This document shows, piece after piece, positions 22,453-31,120 of a DNA stretch of 64,000 nucleotides. Numbering within the stretch: position 1 is the stretch's first letter; every line of letters starts with the position of its first letter. The notes beneath the pieces were generated by a model. The model worked only from the letters and a program-made list of their open reading frames with translations. It did not search any database and had not been told where the DNA came from. A program made the translations under genes and the position numbers. Source of the stretch: Tsukamurella sp. TY48 (GTDB lineage Bacteria > Actinomycetota > Actinomycetes > Mycobacteriales > Mycobacteriaceae); assembly GCF_019656655.1 (NCBI RefSeq), contig NZ_BPMV01000001.1:1302001-1366000 (forward strand). Reading direction: 5' to 3'.

Positions 22453-24258
22453 CTAGCCGTCCTGCGGTCGCTGCGGGGCGAGCCCCATCGACGTGGGCGG
22501 ATTGTGGTCGTACTCCTCCGTACCGGGATCGGTGTTCGGCGCCTCGGCGGCGGACGGCCGGGTCACCGGCTGGCGACGCGCGGGCTGGATCGGCCGGGGC
22601 TGTGCCGGACGGCGGTTCGCGACGGGGTGCATCGCCGTCGGGCCGGGGGCGTCACCGGGCGTTCCACCGGCCGGCGGCGCCACGCGGCCGGCGCCCGGCG
22701 GCACCACGGGCGACGCAGCCGTCGGCGGAGCAGGCGGCACCACCGGCGACGCAGCCGTCGGCGGAGCAGGCGGCACCACCGGCGACGCAGCCGTCGGCGG
22801 AGCAGGCGGCACCACCGGCGACGCAGCCGTCGGCGGAGCGGGCGGTGCTGCGGGCGGTGCTGCGGGCGGTGCTGCGGGCGGTGCTGCCGGGAGCGGCGAC
22901 GCGGGCGCCGCCGGACGCTGCGTCGGGATCGCGCGCGTCGACATGTCCTCCTGCACCTGCGGGCGCTGGACGGGCACGGCGACCGTGGCCGGCGCACCCG
23001 GATCGACCGGGTCGGCGCTGTCGACCACGTTCACGCGGTTCGCGGCCTCCTGGGCGTTCGCCCGCGCCAGCTCAACGGTGTCGGCGGTCGCGACCACCAC
23101 ACCGAGGCGGCGCTTGGCGTACCCCTCGGGCTTGCCGAACAGCCGGATGTCGGTCTCCGGCACATCCAGTGCGCGGGCCACGTTGTCGAAGGCCACCGAC
23201 GAGCTGTCCTTGGAGCCGTAGATCACCGCGGAGGCCGCCGGGGACATCAGCGAGGAGTCGACGGGCAGGCCCAGCACGGCGCGGGCGTGCAGCTCGAACT
23301 CGGAGAGCCGCTGCGAACCCAGCGTCACCAGACCGGTGTCGTGCGGTCGCGGCGAGACCTCCGAGAAGTACACGTCGTCACCCTTGACGAACAGCTCGAC
23401 GCCGAACACGCCCCGTCCGCCCGCGCCACCGTCGCCGAGCGCCGTGGTGATCCGCCCGGCCACCGAGGTCGCCGCGTCGTAGGCGGCCTGGCTCATCGGC
23501 TGCGGCTGCCACGACTCCACGTAGTCGCCGCCCTGCTGGCGATGCCCGATCGGCTCGCAGAACCGGGTGATCACCTTGCCGCGCTCGGCGTCGAAGACGC
23601 GCACGGTGAGAAGCGTGATCTCGTAGTCGAAGTCGACGAATCCCTCCACGATCACCCGCTCGTTGCGGACCCGGCCGCCGGTCACCGCCGCCTCCCAGGC
23701 GGCCTCGACCTCGTCGGGCGTGCGGACCACCGTCTGCCCCTTGCCCGAGCTGGACATCACCGGCTTCACCACGCACGGGAAGCCCACCTCGCGCGCTCCG
23801 GCGCGCAGTTCCTCGACCGTGGACGCGAAGGCGTACGGCGAACAGGGCAGGCCCTGCTCCTCCGCGGCCAGCTTGCGGATGCCCTCGCGGTCCATCGTCA
23901 GCGAGACGGCCCGCGCGGTGGGGATCACCTCGGCGACGCCCTCCTCTTCGACCGCGATCAGCGCATCGGTGGCGAGCGCCTCGATCTCGGGGACCACGTA
24001 CCGCGGCTTCTCCTCGTCGATCACACGGCGCACCTCGGCGGCGTCGGTCATGTCGATCACGTGGCTGCGGTGCGCCACTTGCATCGCGGGCGCGTCCGCG
24101 TACCGGTCGACGGCGATCGTCTCCACCCCGAGGCGCTGGAAGGCGATCACCACCTCCTTGCCCAGCTCACCGGACCCGAGCAGCAGCACCTTCGTCGCTC
24201 CGGGCGTCAGGGCGGTGCCGATCCTGGGGTTTCCGCCGGTCTCGGTGAGGTTCGTCAT
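22453..24258 (-). CDS. purT: formate-dependent GAR transformylase PurT with long Pro/Ala tail
   Basis: A 601-residue protein. Residues 1-410 are a complete PurT ATP-grasp enzyme, which uses formate and ATP to formylate glycinamide ribonucleotide in purine synthesis: [59 protein letters not shown] and [11 protein letters not shown] are all present. The last 190 residues are an added low-complexity tail, rich in Pro and Ala, containing four [12 protein letters not shown] repeats and a charged end; E. coli PurT stops at about 392. The start MTNLTE is chosen by alignment with PurT from memory; two ATGs lie just upstream. The tail has no transmembrane segment. Its role is unknown. Confidence 0.9.
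   Translation of the reverse strand: MTNLTETGGNPRIGTALTPGATKVLLLGSGELGKEVVIAFQRLGVETIAVDRYADAPAMQVAHRSHVIDMTDAAEVRRVIDEEKPRYVVPEIEALATDALIAVEEEGVAEVIPTARAVSLTMDREGIRKLAAEEQGLPCSPYAFASTVEELRAGAREVGFPCVVKPVMSSSGKGQTVVRTPDEVEAAWEAAVTGGRVRNERVIVEGFVDFDYEITLLTVRVFDAERGKVITRFCEPIGHRQQGGDYVESWQPQPMSQAAYDAATSVAGRITTALGDGGAGGRGVFGVELFVKGDDVYFSEVSPRPHDTGLVTLGSQRLSEFELHARAVLGLPVDSSLMSPAASAVIYGSKDSSSVAFDNVARALDVPETDIRLFGKPEGYAKRRLGVVVATADTVELARANAQEAANRVNVVDSADPVDPGAPATVAVPVQRPQVQEDMSTRAIPTQRPAAPASPLPAAPPAAPPAAPPAAPPAPPTAASPVVPPAPPTAASPVVPPAPPTAASPVVPPAPPTAASPVVPPGAGRVAPPAGGTPGDAPGPTAMHPVANRRPAQPRPIQPARRQPVTRPSAAEAPNTDPGTEEYDHNPPTSMGLAPQRPQDG
22701..22888. repeat. tandem repeats in purT tail (4 x 36 bp and 4 x 12 bp)
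   Basis: Four nearly identical 36-bp units occupy 22701-22844, followed by four 12-bp GGCGGTGCTGCG-type units at 22841-22888. Both keep the purT frame, encoding [12 protein letters not shown] and AAPP repeats. Copy number probably varies between strains by slippage. Confidence 0.85.
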
Positions 24259-24360
24259 GGGGACCATCATGGCAAACCGACCCGCCCGGAAGCACGCCGC
24301 AGATCCGTCGCCGCGCGTTCGCCCCGTTGTTCCACGGAGAAACGGCCACCCGCGCTGGGC

Positions 24361-24516
24361 GGCGGCACGACCTTCTCCATATCCTTCGTGGTGATGATCC
24401 TCCAGCTGGTCTGGGTGATCCGCGTGATGCCGGAGACCACGGGCGTCCCGCTCGAAGAGATGGAGGCCGCGGTGGGCGTCGACGACGACGCTCCGCAGGC
24501 CGCGAAGGGACACTGA
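24361..24516 (+). pseudogene. remnant: C-terminus of an MFS sugar porter
   Basis: This frame reads [20 protein letters not shown] then [18 protein letters not shown] and ends at a TGA 1 bp before the sugar-kinase ATG. The last membrane helix followed by PETKG-x-[ST]-LEE is the hallmark end of SP-family sugar transporters. About 50 codons survive and there is no start or upstream part; the preceding bases belong to the purT promoter side. A deletion probably joined purT to the end of a sugar transporter-kinase operon. Confidence 0.7.
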
Positions 24517-24517
24517 T

Positions 24518-25468
24518 ATGACCGACCGGACCCTGTGCCTCGGCGAGGCCCTCGTCGACGTCGTGCTGCGCGAGGGCACCGAGCCCGCCGAGCACGTGGG
24601 CGGCAGCCTGTTCAACGTGGCCTGCGGCCTGTCGACGCTGGGCGACCCGGCCTCGATCCTGTCCTGGTGGGGCCGCGACGAACGCGGCGCGCGGATCACC
24701 GACGCCGCCACCCGCGCGGGGGTCGAGATCGTTCCGGGCACCGACGGTGCGCCGGCCACCCCGCTCGCGTACGCGCACCTCGACGCCGAGGGCCGGGCCA
24801 CCTACGAGTTCGACCTCGGCTGGCAGGTGCCGCCGGTGGGCGGGCTCGAGCGGTACGGGCACCTGCACACGGGCAGCTTCGCGGCCACGCTCGCGCCCGG
24901 GGCCGACGGTGTGCGCGACATCGCCGCCCGCATCCGCGACCACGCCACGATCTCCTACGACCCGAACATCCGGCCCGCGCTCATGGGAACGCCCGAGGCG
25001 GTGCTGCCGCGGATCACCGAGCTGATCGGCCTCGCGGACGTGGTGAAGGCCAGCGATGAGGACATCGCCTGGCTGCACCCCGGTGAGCCGGTCGAGGACG
25101 TGATGCGCCGTTGGATCGCCGCCGGTCCGGCACTGGTGGTGGTGACCCGCGGGCCGTGGGGCGCCTACGCCCTGCTCGCCGGGAACCGGGACATGCTGCA
25201 CGTGGACCAGCTGACCGTCGAGGTCGCGGACACCGTGGGTGCCGGTGACTCGTTCATGGCCGGACTCGTCTCGGGCCTGCTGGAGGCCGGCTACCTGGGA
25301 TCGCGGTACGCCGCCCGGCGACTGCGGTCCGCGCAGTGGAGCGACGTCCAGCCCGCGCTGCACCGCGCGGTGATCACGTCCGCGCTCACGGTGAGCCGAG
25401 CGGGCGCCCATGCACCGTCGCGGGACGAGGTCGAGGTCGTCCGCGCGGGGGACCCCACCCTGCGCTGA
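24518..25468 (+). CDS. PfkB-family carbohydrate kinase
   Basis: A 316-residue ribokinase-fold sugar kinase. [15 protein letters not shown] and [17 protein letters not shown] form the N-terminal substrate site, and [17 protein letters not shown] holds the catalytic Asp and anion hole. Fructokinase is the closest functional guess. It starts 1 bp after the remnant of a sugar porter, so it once was, and perhaps still is, expressed with a transporter; I see no promoter of its own in the 100 bp upstream. The van operon begins 70 bp after its stop. Confidence 0.85.
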   Translation: MTDRTLCLGEALVDVVLREGTEPAEHVGGSLFNVACGLSTLGDPASILSWWGRDERGARITDAATRAGVEIVPGTDGAPATPLAYAHLDAEGRATYEFDLGWQVPPVGGLERYGHLHTGSFAATLAPGADGVRDIAARIRDHATISYDPNIRPALMGTPEAVLPRITELIGLADVVKASDEDIAWLHPGEPVEDVMRRWIAAGPALVVVTRGPWGAYALLAGNRDMLHVDQLTVEVADTVGAGDSFMAGLVSGLLEAGYLGSRYAARRLRSAQWSDVQPALHRAVITSALTVSRAGAHAPSRDEVEVVRAGDPTLR

Positions 25469-25476
25469 CGCCGGGA

Positions 25477-25493
25477 TATCGCCGACGTATCGA
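25477..25493 (+). promoter_or_regulatory. candidate VanR box upstream of vanH
   Basis: TATCGCCGACGTATCGA: two TATCG half-sites 11 bp apart, as expected for an OmpR-type response regulator, 46 bp before vanH. The same arrangement occurs upstream of vanR (31085-31101). The rest of the 70-bp gap shows no clear -10. Confidence 0.6.
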
Positions 25494-25538
25494 AAAACGC
25501 ATACGCCCCGGCAACACCCGGCCTCGTTGACTGGGTGC

Positions 25539-26537
25539 ATGACCCAGTCGACGATCGCTCCGATCGCGGTCCGTGCACCGCGCCCCACCGGCATCACCGT
25601 CTACGGCTGCGTGGACGACGAGGCCGCCCTGTTCCGCACGGCCGCTCCCCGGTGGGGAGTGCCCCTCATCATCACCGAGATGCCCCTGTCGGAGGAGAAC
25701 GTCCTCCTGGCCTTCGGGCGGCGCGCCATCAGCGTGGGCCACCGCACCCCGGTGCCGAATCCCGTTCTGCTGGCGCTGAGCCGGATCGGCGTGCGGTACG
25801 TCTCCACCCGCAGCGCCGGCTTCGACCACATCGATGTGGACTACGCCGCCGGCATCGGGATCACGGTGGGCAACGTCGACTACTCGCCCGACAGCGTGGC
25901 CGACTACACCCTGATGCTCATGCTCATGGCGATCCGCGATGCCAAGGCGATGGTGCGGCGCACCGATTCCCACGACTACCGGCTCAGCGGACGCCGCGGC
26001 CGGGAGCTGCGGGATCTGACCGTCGGCGTGGTGGGCGCGGGCCGCATCGGCGGCGCCGTCCTCGACCGGCTCACCGGCTTCGGGTGCCGGACCCTGACCT
26101 CCGACATCCGGGCCCACGACGGCCACGTCGATCTCGATCATCTCCTCGCGCAGAGCGATATCGTCACGCTGCACACCCCGCTCACCCTGGAGACCCACCA
26201 CCTGTTGGACGCCGAGCGCATCGGGCGGATGAAGCCGGGCGCCATCGTGATCAACACCGGCCGCGGCGCACTGATCGATACCGATGCCCTCGTCGACGCG
26301 TTGGAGAGCGGCCGTCTCGGCGGCGCCGGTCTGGACGTGATCGAGGGTGAGCACGGCATCTTCTACTCCGACCGCCGCGAGCACCCCGTCGAGAACTCCG
26401 CGCTGCTGCGTCTGCAGCACCTGCCGAACGCCGTGATCAGCCCGCACACCGCCTACTTCACCGATCACGCGCTCCGCGACACGGTGGAGAACAGCCTGAT
26501 CAACTGCGTCAACTTCGAGAAGCGGGAGATCGCATGA
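25539..26537 (+). CDS. vanH: D-lactate dehydrogenase VanH
   Basis: A 332-residue 2-hydroxyacid dehydrogenase that reduces pyruvate to D-lactate for glycopeptide-resistant peptidoglycan ends. NAD motif GVVGAGRIGGAVLDRL; catalytic Arg in STRSAGFDHID, Glu in the DVIEGEHG region and His in ISPHTAYFTDHAL. EHGIFYSDRR is a stretch I associate with VanH rather than generic DdlD enzymes. The ATG overlaps nothing and has a poor ribosome-binding site, but a VanR-like box lies just upstream. The stop overlaps the ligase start (ATGA). It is the first gene of a four-gene coupled operon. Confidence 0.92.
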   Translation: MTQSTIAPIAVRAPRPTGITVYGCVDDEAALFRTAAPRWGVPLIITEMPLSEENVLLAFGRRAISVGHRTPVPNPVLLALSRIGVRYVSTRSAGFDHIDVDYAAGIGITVGNVDYSPDSVADYTLMLMLMAIRDAKAMVRRTDSHDYRLSGRRGRELRDLTVGVVGAGRIGGAVLDRLTGFGCRTLTSDIRAHDGHVDLDHLLAQSDIVTLHTPLTLETHHLLDAERIGRMKPGAIVINTGRGALIDTDALVDALESGRLGGAGLDVIEGEHGIFYSDRREHPVENSALLRLQHLPNAVISPHTAYFTDHALRDTVENSLINCVNFEKREIA

Positions 26538-27571
26538 GCAGGACCAGGATCGGCATCGTCTTCGGCGGAATGTCCGAGGAGCACCCCGTCTCGGTGAAGT
26601 CCGCGCGCGAGGTGGCGCAGCATCTCGATCCGGCCCGCTACGAGCCCTTCTGGATCGGGATCACCCGTGACGGGGCCTGGCGGCTGTGTTCCGGACCCGA
26701 CGAGGGCTGGGACGGAGCGGATTCGGTGCCGGTACTGCTGTCCCCCGACCGCGGCGATCACGGACTCCTCGTGCGCGCCGGCGACGGCTTCCGGAGCATC
26801 CGGCTCGATGTGCTGCTGCCCGTGCTGCACGGACGGTACGGCGAAGACGGTGCGGTGCAGGGCCTGTTCGAGCTGTCCGGCGTGCCCTACGTGGGATGTG
26901 ATGTGCAGAGCTCCGCCGTCTGCATGGACAAGTCGCTCGCCTACGTGGTCGCCGCGAGCGCCGGGATCCCGACGCCGGAGTTCTGGACGGTGACCGACGA
27001 GCGGCCCACACCGCGATCACTGCCCATCCCGGCGTTCGTCAAGCCCGCCCGATCGGGATCATCGTTCGGCGTCACCAAGGTGACCAGCGCCGACGACCTG
27101 CCCGGGGCGATCGCCACCGCCCGGGAGTACGACCCGAAGGTGCTCATCGAGGCCGCCGTCACCGGCAGCGAGGTGGGCTGCGCCGTACTGGGCGATGACC
27201 GCGGCCTCACCGTCGGCGAGGTGGACCACATCGCCCTCTCGCACGGCTTCTTCCGCATCCACCAGGAGGACTCCCCCGAGACCGGATCCGAGAACTCGAC
27301 CCCGATCGTGCCCGCCGACATCCCCGCCGAATCGCGGGCGCTGGTGCAGCAGACCGCGATCGCCGTGTACCGCGCGCTGGGCTGCCGGGGCCTGGCACGA
27401 GTGGACCTGTTCCTGCGGCCCGACGGTGCGGTGGTCCTCAACGAGGTGAACACCCTGCCGGGACTCACCTCGTACAGCCGCTATCCGCGGATGATGGCGG
27501 CCGCCGGCATTCCCCTCTCCGATGTCATCGACCGGCTCGTCTCCCTCGCCCGCACAGGAGGTGCACGATGA
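26534..27571 (+). CDS. vanO: D-alanine--D-lactate ligase, VanA/VanO type
   Basis: A 345-residue ATP-grasp ligase that makes the D-Ala-D-Lac depsipeptide. The omega-loop HGFFRIHQED matches VanA (the His that selects lactate at neutral pH) and not the Tyr/Phe of D-Ala-D-Ala ligases. FVKPARSGSSFGVTKV, GSENSTPIVPADI, RGLARVDLFL and NEVNTLPGLTSYSRYPRMM are typical. Translation is coupled to vanH and vanX by ATGA overlaps. The combination with a murG paralogue recalls the vanO operon of Rhodococcus equi as I remember it; the subtype name is tentative, the function is not. Confidence 0.92.
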   Translation: MSRTRIGIVFGGMSEEHPVSVKSAREVAQHLDPARYEPFWIGITRDGAWRLCSGPDEGWDGADSVPVLLSPDRGDHGLLVRAGDGFRSIRLDVLLPVLHGRYGEDGAVQGLFELSGVPYVGCDVQSSAVCMDKSLAYVVAASAGIPTPEFWTVTDERPTPRSLPIPAFVKPARSGSSFGVTKVTSADDLPGAIATAREYDPKVLIEAAVTGSEVGCAVLGDDRGLTVGEVDHIALSHGFFRIHQEDSPETGSENSTPIVPADIPAESRALVQQTAIAVYRALGCRGLARVDLFLRPDGAVVLNEVNTLPGLTSYSRYPRMMAAAGIPLSDVIDRLVSLARTGGAR

Positions 27572-28200
27572 ACACCGATTTCGTCTTCGTCGACGAGTAC
27601 GTCCCCGGAATCCGCTGGGACGCCAAATACGCCACGTGGGACAACTTCACCGGCACACCGGTGGACGGCTACCTGGCGAACCGGATCGTGGGCACCCGCG
27701 CCCTCTGCGCGGCCCTGCGGACCGCGCAGGAGCACGCCCAGGAGCACGGCTTCGGCCTGCTGCTGTGGGACGGGTACCGGCCCCAGCGGGCCGTCGACCA
27801 CTTCGTGCGGTGGTCGCGGCAGCCCGAGACCGGGCGCACCAAGGCCCGGCACTACCCGAACATCGACAAGCGCGGCATGTTCGACGGGGGCTACGTGGCG
27901 GAGCGTTCGGGGCACAGCCGCGGTAGCACCGTGGATCTCACGCTGTACCACCGTGACACCGGCGAGCTCGCCGATATGGGTGGCGGCCACGATCTGATGG
28001 ATGCGCTCTCGCACCACGAGGCCCCCGGCGTCCCACCGGAGGCGGCGGCCAACCGCCGCCGCCTGTGCGCGGTCATGGAGGACGCCGGATTCCTGCGGTA
28101 CCCCAGCGAGTGGTGGCACTACACGCTGCGCGACGAGCCCTTCCCGAACACGTACTTCGACTTCCCGATCACGGTCTCCGTGGGACACCGCGCGGCATGA
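27568..28200 (+). CDS. vanX: D-Ala-D-Ala dipeptidase VanX
   Basis: A 210-residue zinc dipeptidase that removes the normal D-Ala-D-Ala so that only D-Ala-D-Lac enters the wall. Zinc ligands and catalytic residues are visible in SGHSRGSTVDLTL (His, Asp) and PSEWWHYTL (catalytic Glu, His); IRWDAKYATWDNFTG and WDGYRPQRAV are family-specific. Length is that of VanX (about 202). The start overlaps the ligase stop and its stop overlaps the murG start. Confidence 0.94.
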   Translation: MNTDFVFVDEYVPGIRWDAKYATWDNFTGTPVDGYLANRIVGTRALCAALRTAQEHAQEHGFGLLLWDGYRPQRAVDHFVRWSRQPETGRTKARHYPNIDKRGMFDGGYVAERSGHSRGSTVDLTLYHRDTGELADMGGGHDLMDALSHHEAPGVPPEAAANRRRLCAVMEDAGFLRYPSEWWHYTLRDEPFPNTYFDFPITVSVGHRAA

Positions 28201-29330
28201 CCCCGGAGGCTCCACCCCGGATCGTGGTGGCGGGCGGCCACTCGGCCGGGCACATCGAACCCGCGATGAACCTCGCCGACGCGATCCGCCGGCGGGAACC
28301 CGCGGCCGCGATCACCGCCCTCGGCACCGTTCGGGGACTCGACACCGCGTTGATCCCGGCACGCGGGTATCCGCTCGCACTGATTGCGCCGGTACCGCTT
28401 CCACGCTCGCTCGGCGTCGAGCTGCTCCGCACCCCGGGCAGGCTCGCGGCGGCGGTCCGCGCGGCCGGTGCGGTGCTCGACCGCACCGGTGCAGAGGTCG
28501 CGGTGGGCTTCGGCGGCTACGTCGCCCTCCCGGCGTACCTCGCGGCCCGCCGCCGTGGCATCCCGATCCTGGTGCACGAGGCGAATGCGTTCCCCGGCAT
28601 CGCGAACCGGATCGGCGCCCGACTGACGGACCGCGTCTTCACCGCGGTCCCCGGCGTGCGGCTGCCGCACGCCACCGTGCTCGGTATCCCATTGCGACCG
28701 GAGATCGCAGCGCTGAACCGCGGCGCGGTGCGCGCGGCGGCACGAGGGCGGTTCGGGCTCCGCGCGGACGGCCCCGTCCTCCTGGTGACCGGCGGCTCCC
28801 AGGGCGCCGAGACGATCAACGCGGCCGCCTCCGCCGCGGCGCCGGCGCTCCTGCGTGCGGGGGTGCAGGTCCTGCACATCACCGGCCCCGGCCGCGACGT
28901 GCCGCCGTCCGGTCCCGGATACGTCGCCGTGCCCTACGTCGACGCGATGCGATACGCCTACGCCGCAGCCGATCTCGCGATCTGCCGCGCCGGCGCGATG
29001 ACCTGCGCCGAGCTCGCCGCCGTGGGCCTGCCCGCGGCCTACGTCCCGCTCCCGCTCCGCGGCGGCGAGCAGTGGCGCAACGCCGAACCGGCCGTCGCGG
29101 CCGGTGGCGGGGTGGTGATCGACGATGCCGCGCTCGATGCGGCATGGATCGAACGGACGCTCGTCCCCCTCCTGCTCGCGCCGGACCGCATCGCGGCGAT
29201 GGCCGACCGCGCCGCCTCCGTCGGTGCGGCGGACGCGGGCGATCTCCTGGCGGTGCGGGCGCTCGACGCGGTCAGGGCGCGGCGGGCAGGCGCACCACGA
29301 CCCGGAGGCCACCGTCGGGCCGGGGCGTGA
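28197..29330 (+). CDS. murG2: second MurG: UDP-GlcNAc transferase paralogue in van operon
   Basis: A 377-residue GT28 enzyme that adds GlcNAc to lipid I to give lipid II. The N-terminal loop reads VVAGGHSAGHIEPAMNLADA, a variant of GGGTAGH; GGSQGAETIN binds the nucleotide, and FGGYVALPAYLAAR and VHEANAFPGIANR fit MurG. It is translationally coupled to vanX. A spare MurG could prefer lipid I ending in D-Ala-D-Lac or raise lipid II synthesis under glycopeptide stress (inference). Its last 59 bp overlap the end of vanS on the other strand. Confidence 0.88.
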   Translation: MTPEAPPRIVVAGGHSAGHIEPAMNLADAIRRREPAAAITALGTVRGLDTALIPARGYPLALIAPVPLPRSLGVELLRTPGRLAAAVRAAGAVLDRTGAEVAVGFGGYVALPAYLAARRRGIPILVHEANAFPGIANRIGARLTDRVFTAVPGVRLPHATVLGIPLRPEIAALNRGAVRAAARGRFGLRADGPVLLVTGGSQGAETINAAASAAAPALLRAGVQVLHITGPGRDVPPSGPGYVAVPYVDAMRYAYAAADLAICRAGAMTCAELAAVGLPAAYVPLPLRGGEQWRNAEPAVAAGGGVVIDDAALDAAWIERTLVPLLLAPDRIAAMADRAASVGAADAGDLLAVRALDAVRARRAGAPRPGGHRRAGA

Positions 29331-30390
29331 GGGCGAGCGCACCGTCGTGCGCACGGACGATGCGGTCCACGATCGCGAGGCCGAGCCCGACTCCGGCGTG
29401 GTCGCCGCTGATCCGGCCGGTGCCGCGCTGGAAGGGCTCGGTGAGGGTGGCCACCACCTGCGGGCTGAGCGGCGGGCCGGTGTTCTCCACCGTGAGGATC
29501 GCGCTGCCGGAGTCGGTGCGGGTGTCGACCCGCACGCTGCCGCCCCCGGGGAGGTTGTGCACGATCGCGTTGTGCACGAGGTTCGTGGCCACCTGCTGGA
29601 TCAGCGCCGGGGAGCCGGCGGTGGGGGTGATGTCGCCGGATGCTTCCAGGCCCACGCCGCGGCTCTCCGCGAGTGGGAGCAGGGTCTCGACGGCCTCCTC
29701 CGCGATGAGCGACAGGTCGACCGGTTCGCGGGCGAAGGAGCGGCGGTCGGCGCGGCTGAGCATCAGCAGCGCCTCGGTGAGGTCGATGGCGCGGGTGTTC
29801 ACGAAGTGGAGCCGCTCGACCAGCTCGTCGTCCTCGCGCTTCGGATCGCTGCGGGCCACCTCGAGCAGGGTCTGCGTGATGGCGAGCGGAGTGCGCAGCT
29901 CGTGCGAGGCGTTGGCGGCGAAGCGCTGCTGCTCGGCCATGTGCGCCTCCAGTTGCGCGAGCATCGCATCGAAACTGTCCGCCAGTTCCCGGAATTCGTC
30001 GTCGCGGCCCTCCAGCTGGATCCGGTGCGCGAGCGAGCCGTCCGCGGCGAGCCGCGTGGCGTGCGTGATCCGGGTGAGCGGCGCCAGCATGCGGCCGGCC
30101 AGGAGCCACCCGCCGATCAGACCGAAGACCAGCAGGAAGCCCAGCATCAGGAAGGCCTTGGGCGCGAACGCGGTCTGCAGGTCGGCGCGATTCGGGATCC
30201 CCATCAGCTGCGGGCCCGCGCCCGAGCCCGGTTCCCGGGGCCCGGGATACGGGACCGCGATCACCTCGGGCACGTAGCGCAGCAGGAACACCCACACCAC
30301 GGCCAGCAGCAGCCCGCCGGCCACCATGAGGAAGGCCGCATAGCTGAGCGTGAGCTTGAGGCGGACGCTGAGCCCGGGCCGCCTAGGCAT
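29272..30390 (-). CDS. vanS: sensor histidine kinase VanS
   Basis: A 372-residue two-component kinase: membrane helix 1 (LTLSYAAFLMVAGGLLLAVV), a short outer loop of about 45 residues, helix 2 (AFLMLGFLLVFGLIGGWLLA), HAMP (APLTRITHATR...), a dimerisation helix with phospho-acceptor His in ANASHELRTPLAIT, and ATP-binding NLVHNAIVHN, GVGLGLAIVDRIV. The outer loop is short, as in VanS of actinomycetes that are thought to bind the drug or sense wall damage. Its ATG lies inside the end of vanR (8-nt overlap). It converges on murG2. Confidence 0.88.
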   Translation of the reverse strand: MPRRPGLSVRLKLTLSYAAFLMVAGGLLLAVVWVFLLRYVPEVIAVPYPGPREPGSGAGPQLMGIPNRADLQTAFAPKAFLMLGFLLVFGLIGGWLLAGRMLAPLTRITHATRLAADGSLAHRIQLEGRDDEFRELADSFDAMLAQLEAHMAEQQRFAANASHELRTPLAITQTLLEVARSDPKREDDELVERLHFVNTRAIDLTEALLMLSRADRRSFAREPVDLSLIAEEAVETLLPLAESRGVGLEASGDITPTAGSPALIQQVATNLVHNAIVHNLPGGGSVRVDTRTDSGSAILTVENTGPPLSPQVVATLTEPFQRGTGRISGDHAGVGLGLAIVDRIVRAHDGALALTPRPDGGLRVVVRLPAAP

Positions 30391-31060
30391 CGGCGACCCC
30401 GCCGGTGTCGATGCGGTAGCCCACGCCCGGCACCGTGGCCACGATGCCCGGTTCCCCGAGGCGTTTCCGCAACGCCGACACCGTGATCCGCACGGCATTG
30501 GTGAACGGGTCGGCGTTCTCGTCCCAGGCCCGCTCCAGCAGTTCCTCTGCGCTGATCACGCCGCCCTCCGCGGCGACCAGCACTTCGAGGACCGCGAACT
30601 GCTTGCGCGTGAGGGCCACGTACCTGCCGTCGCGGTACACCTCGCGGCGGAACGGGTCCAGCCGCAGCCCCGCCAGTTCCCGCACCGGCGGGCGGCTGTG
30701 CGCCCGGCGGCGATCGAGGGCGCGCAGCCGCAGCACCAGCTCCCGCAGTTCGAAGGGTTTGGTCAGGTAGTCGTCGGCACCCAGCTCGAAGCCGGACTCC
30801 TTATCGTCGAGCCGGTCGGCGGCGGTGAGCATGAGGATCGGCATACCCGTGCCGGACGCCACGATGCTCGCCGCGATCTCGTCGCCCGACGGTCCGGGGA
30901 TGTCCCGGTCCAGCACCGCGATGTCGTAGGAGTTCACGCCCAGCAACTCCAGCGCGGTATCGCCGTCCCCGGCGATGTCGGCGGCGATCGCCTCCAAGCG
31001 GAGGCCGTCGCGCACCGCCTCCGCCAGATACAGCTCGTCTTCGACGACCAGGACACGCAT
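30383..31060 (-). CDS. vanR: response regulator VanR (OmpR/PhoB type)
   Basis: A 225-residue regulator with receiver domain (acidic pocket VVEDE, phospho-acceptor Asp in AVLDRDIPGPSG, KPFELREL) and a winged-helix DNA-binding domain (LTRKQFAVLEVLV, TNAVRITVSALRKRLG, VPGVGYRID). It overlaps vanS. The direct repeat TATCG-N6-TATCG lies 24 bp upstream of its start and again before vanH, so it probably activates both its own operon and vanHOX-murG2. Confidence 0.9.
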   Translation of the reverse strand: MRVLVVEDELYLAEAVRDGLRLEAIAADIAGDGDTALELLGVNSYDIAVLDRDIPGPSGDEIAASIVASGTGMPILMLTAADRLDDKESGFELGADDYLTKPFELRELVLRLRALDRRRAHSRPPVRELAGLRLDPFRREVYRDGRYVALTRKQFAVLEVLVAAEGGVISAEELLERAWDENADPFTNAVRITVSALRKRLGEPGIVATVPGVGYRIDTGGVADA

Positions 31061-31084
31061 GACCCCATGCTACGAGCCGCCACC

Positions 31085-31101
31085 TATCGCGGGCGTATCG
31101 A
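31085..31101 (-). promoter_or_regulatory. candidate VanR box upstream of vanR
   Basis: On the plus strand TATCGCGGGCGTATCGA: 14 of 17 bases are identical to the box before vanH, with the same 11-bp period. Relative to its gene it is inverted compared with the vanH copy. Confidence 0.55.
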
Positions 31102-31120
31102 TTTCCGCGGATCGGCGCAG

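Noticed and set aside
22701-22888. Regular repeats that might be a CRISPR array
   Set aside because: Units are contiguous with no unique spacers, keep the purT frame and have no cas genes nearby.
22504-24516. A 670-codon plus-strand frame opposite purT
   Set aside because: Only its last 50 codons look like a real protein (the sugar-porter end). The rest is the shadow of purT, so the long frame is not a gene.
29340-31060. vanSR as an unrelated two-component system
   Set aside because: Rejected because the shared TATCG direct repeat before vanR and vanH, convergence on the van operon and the short sensor loop all tie them together.
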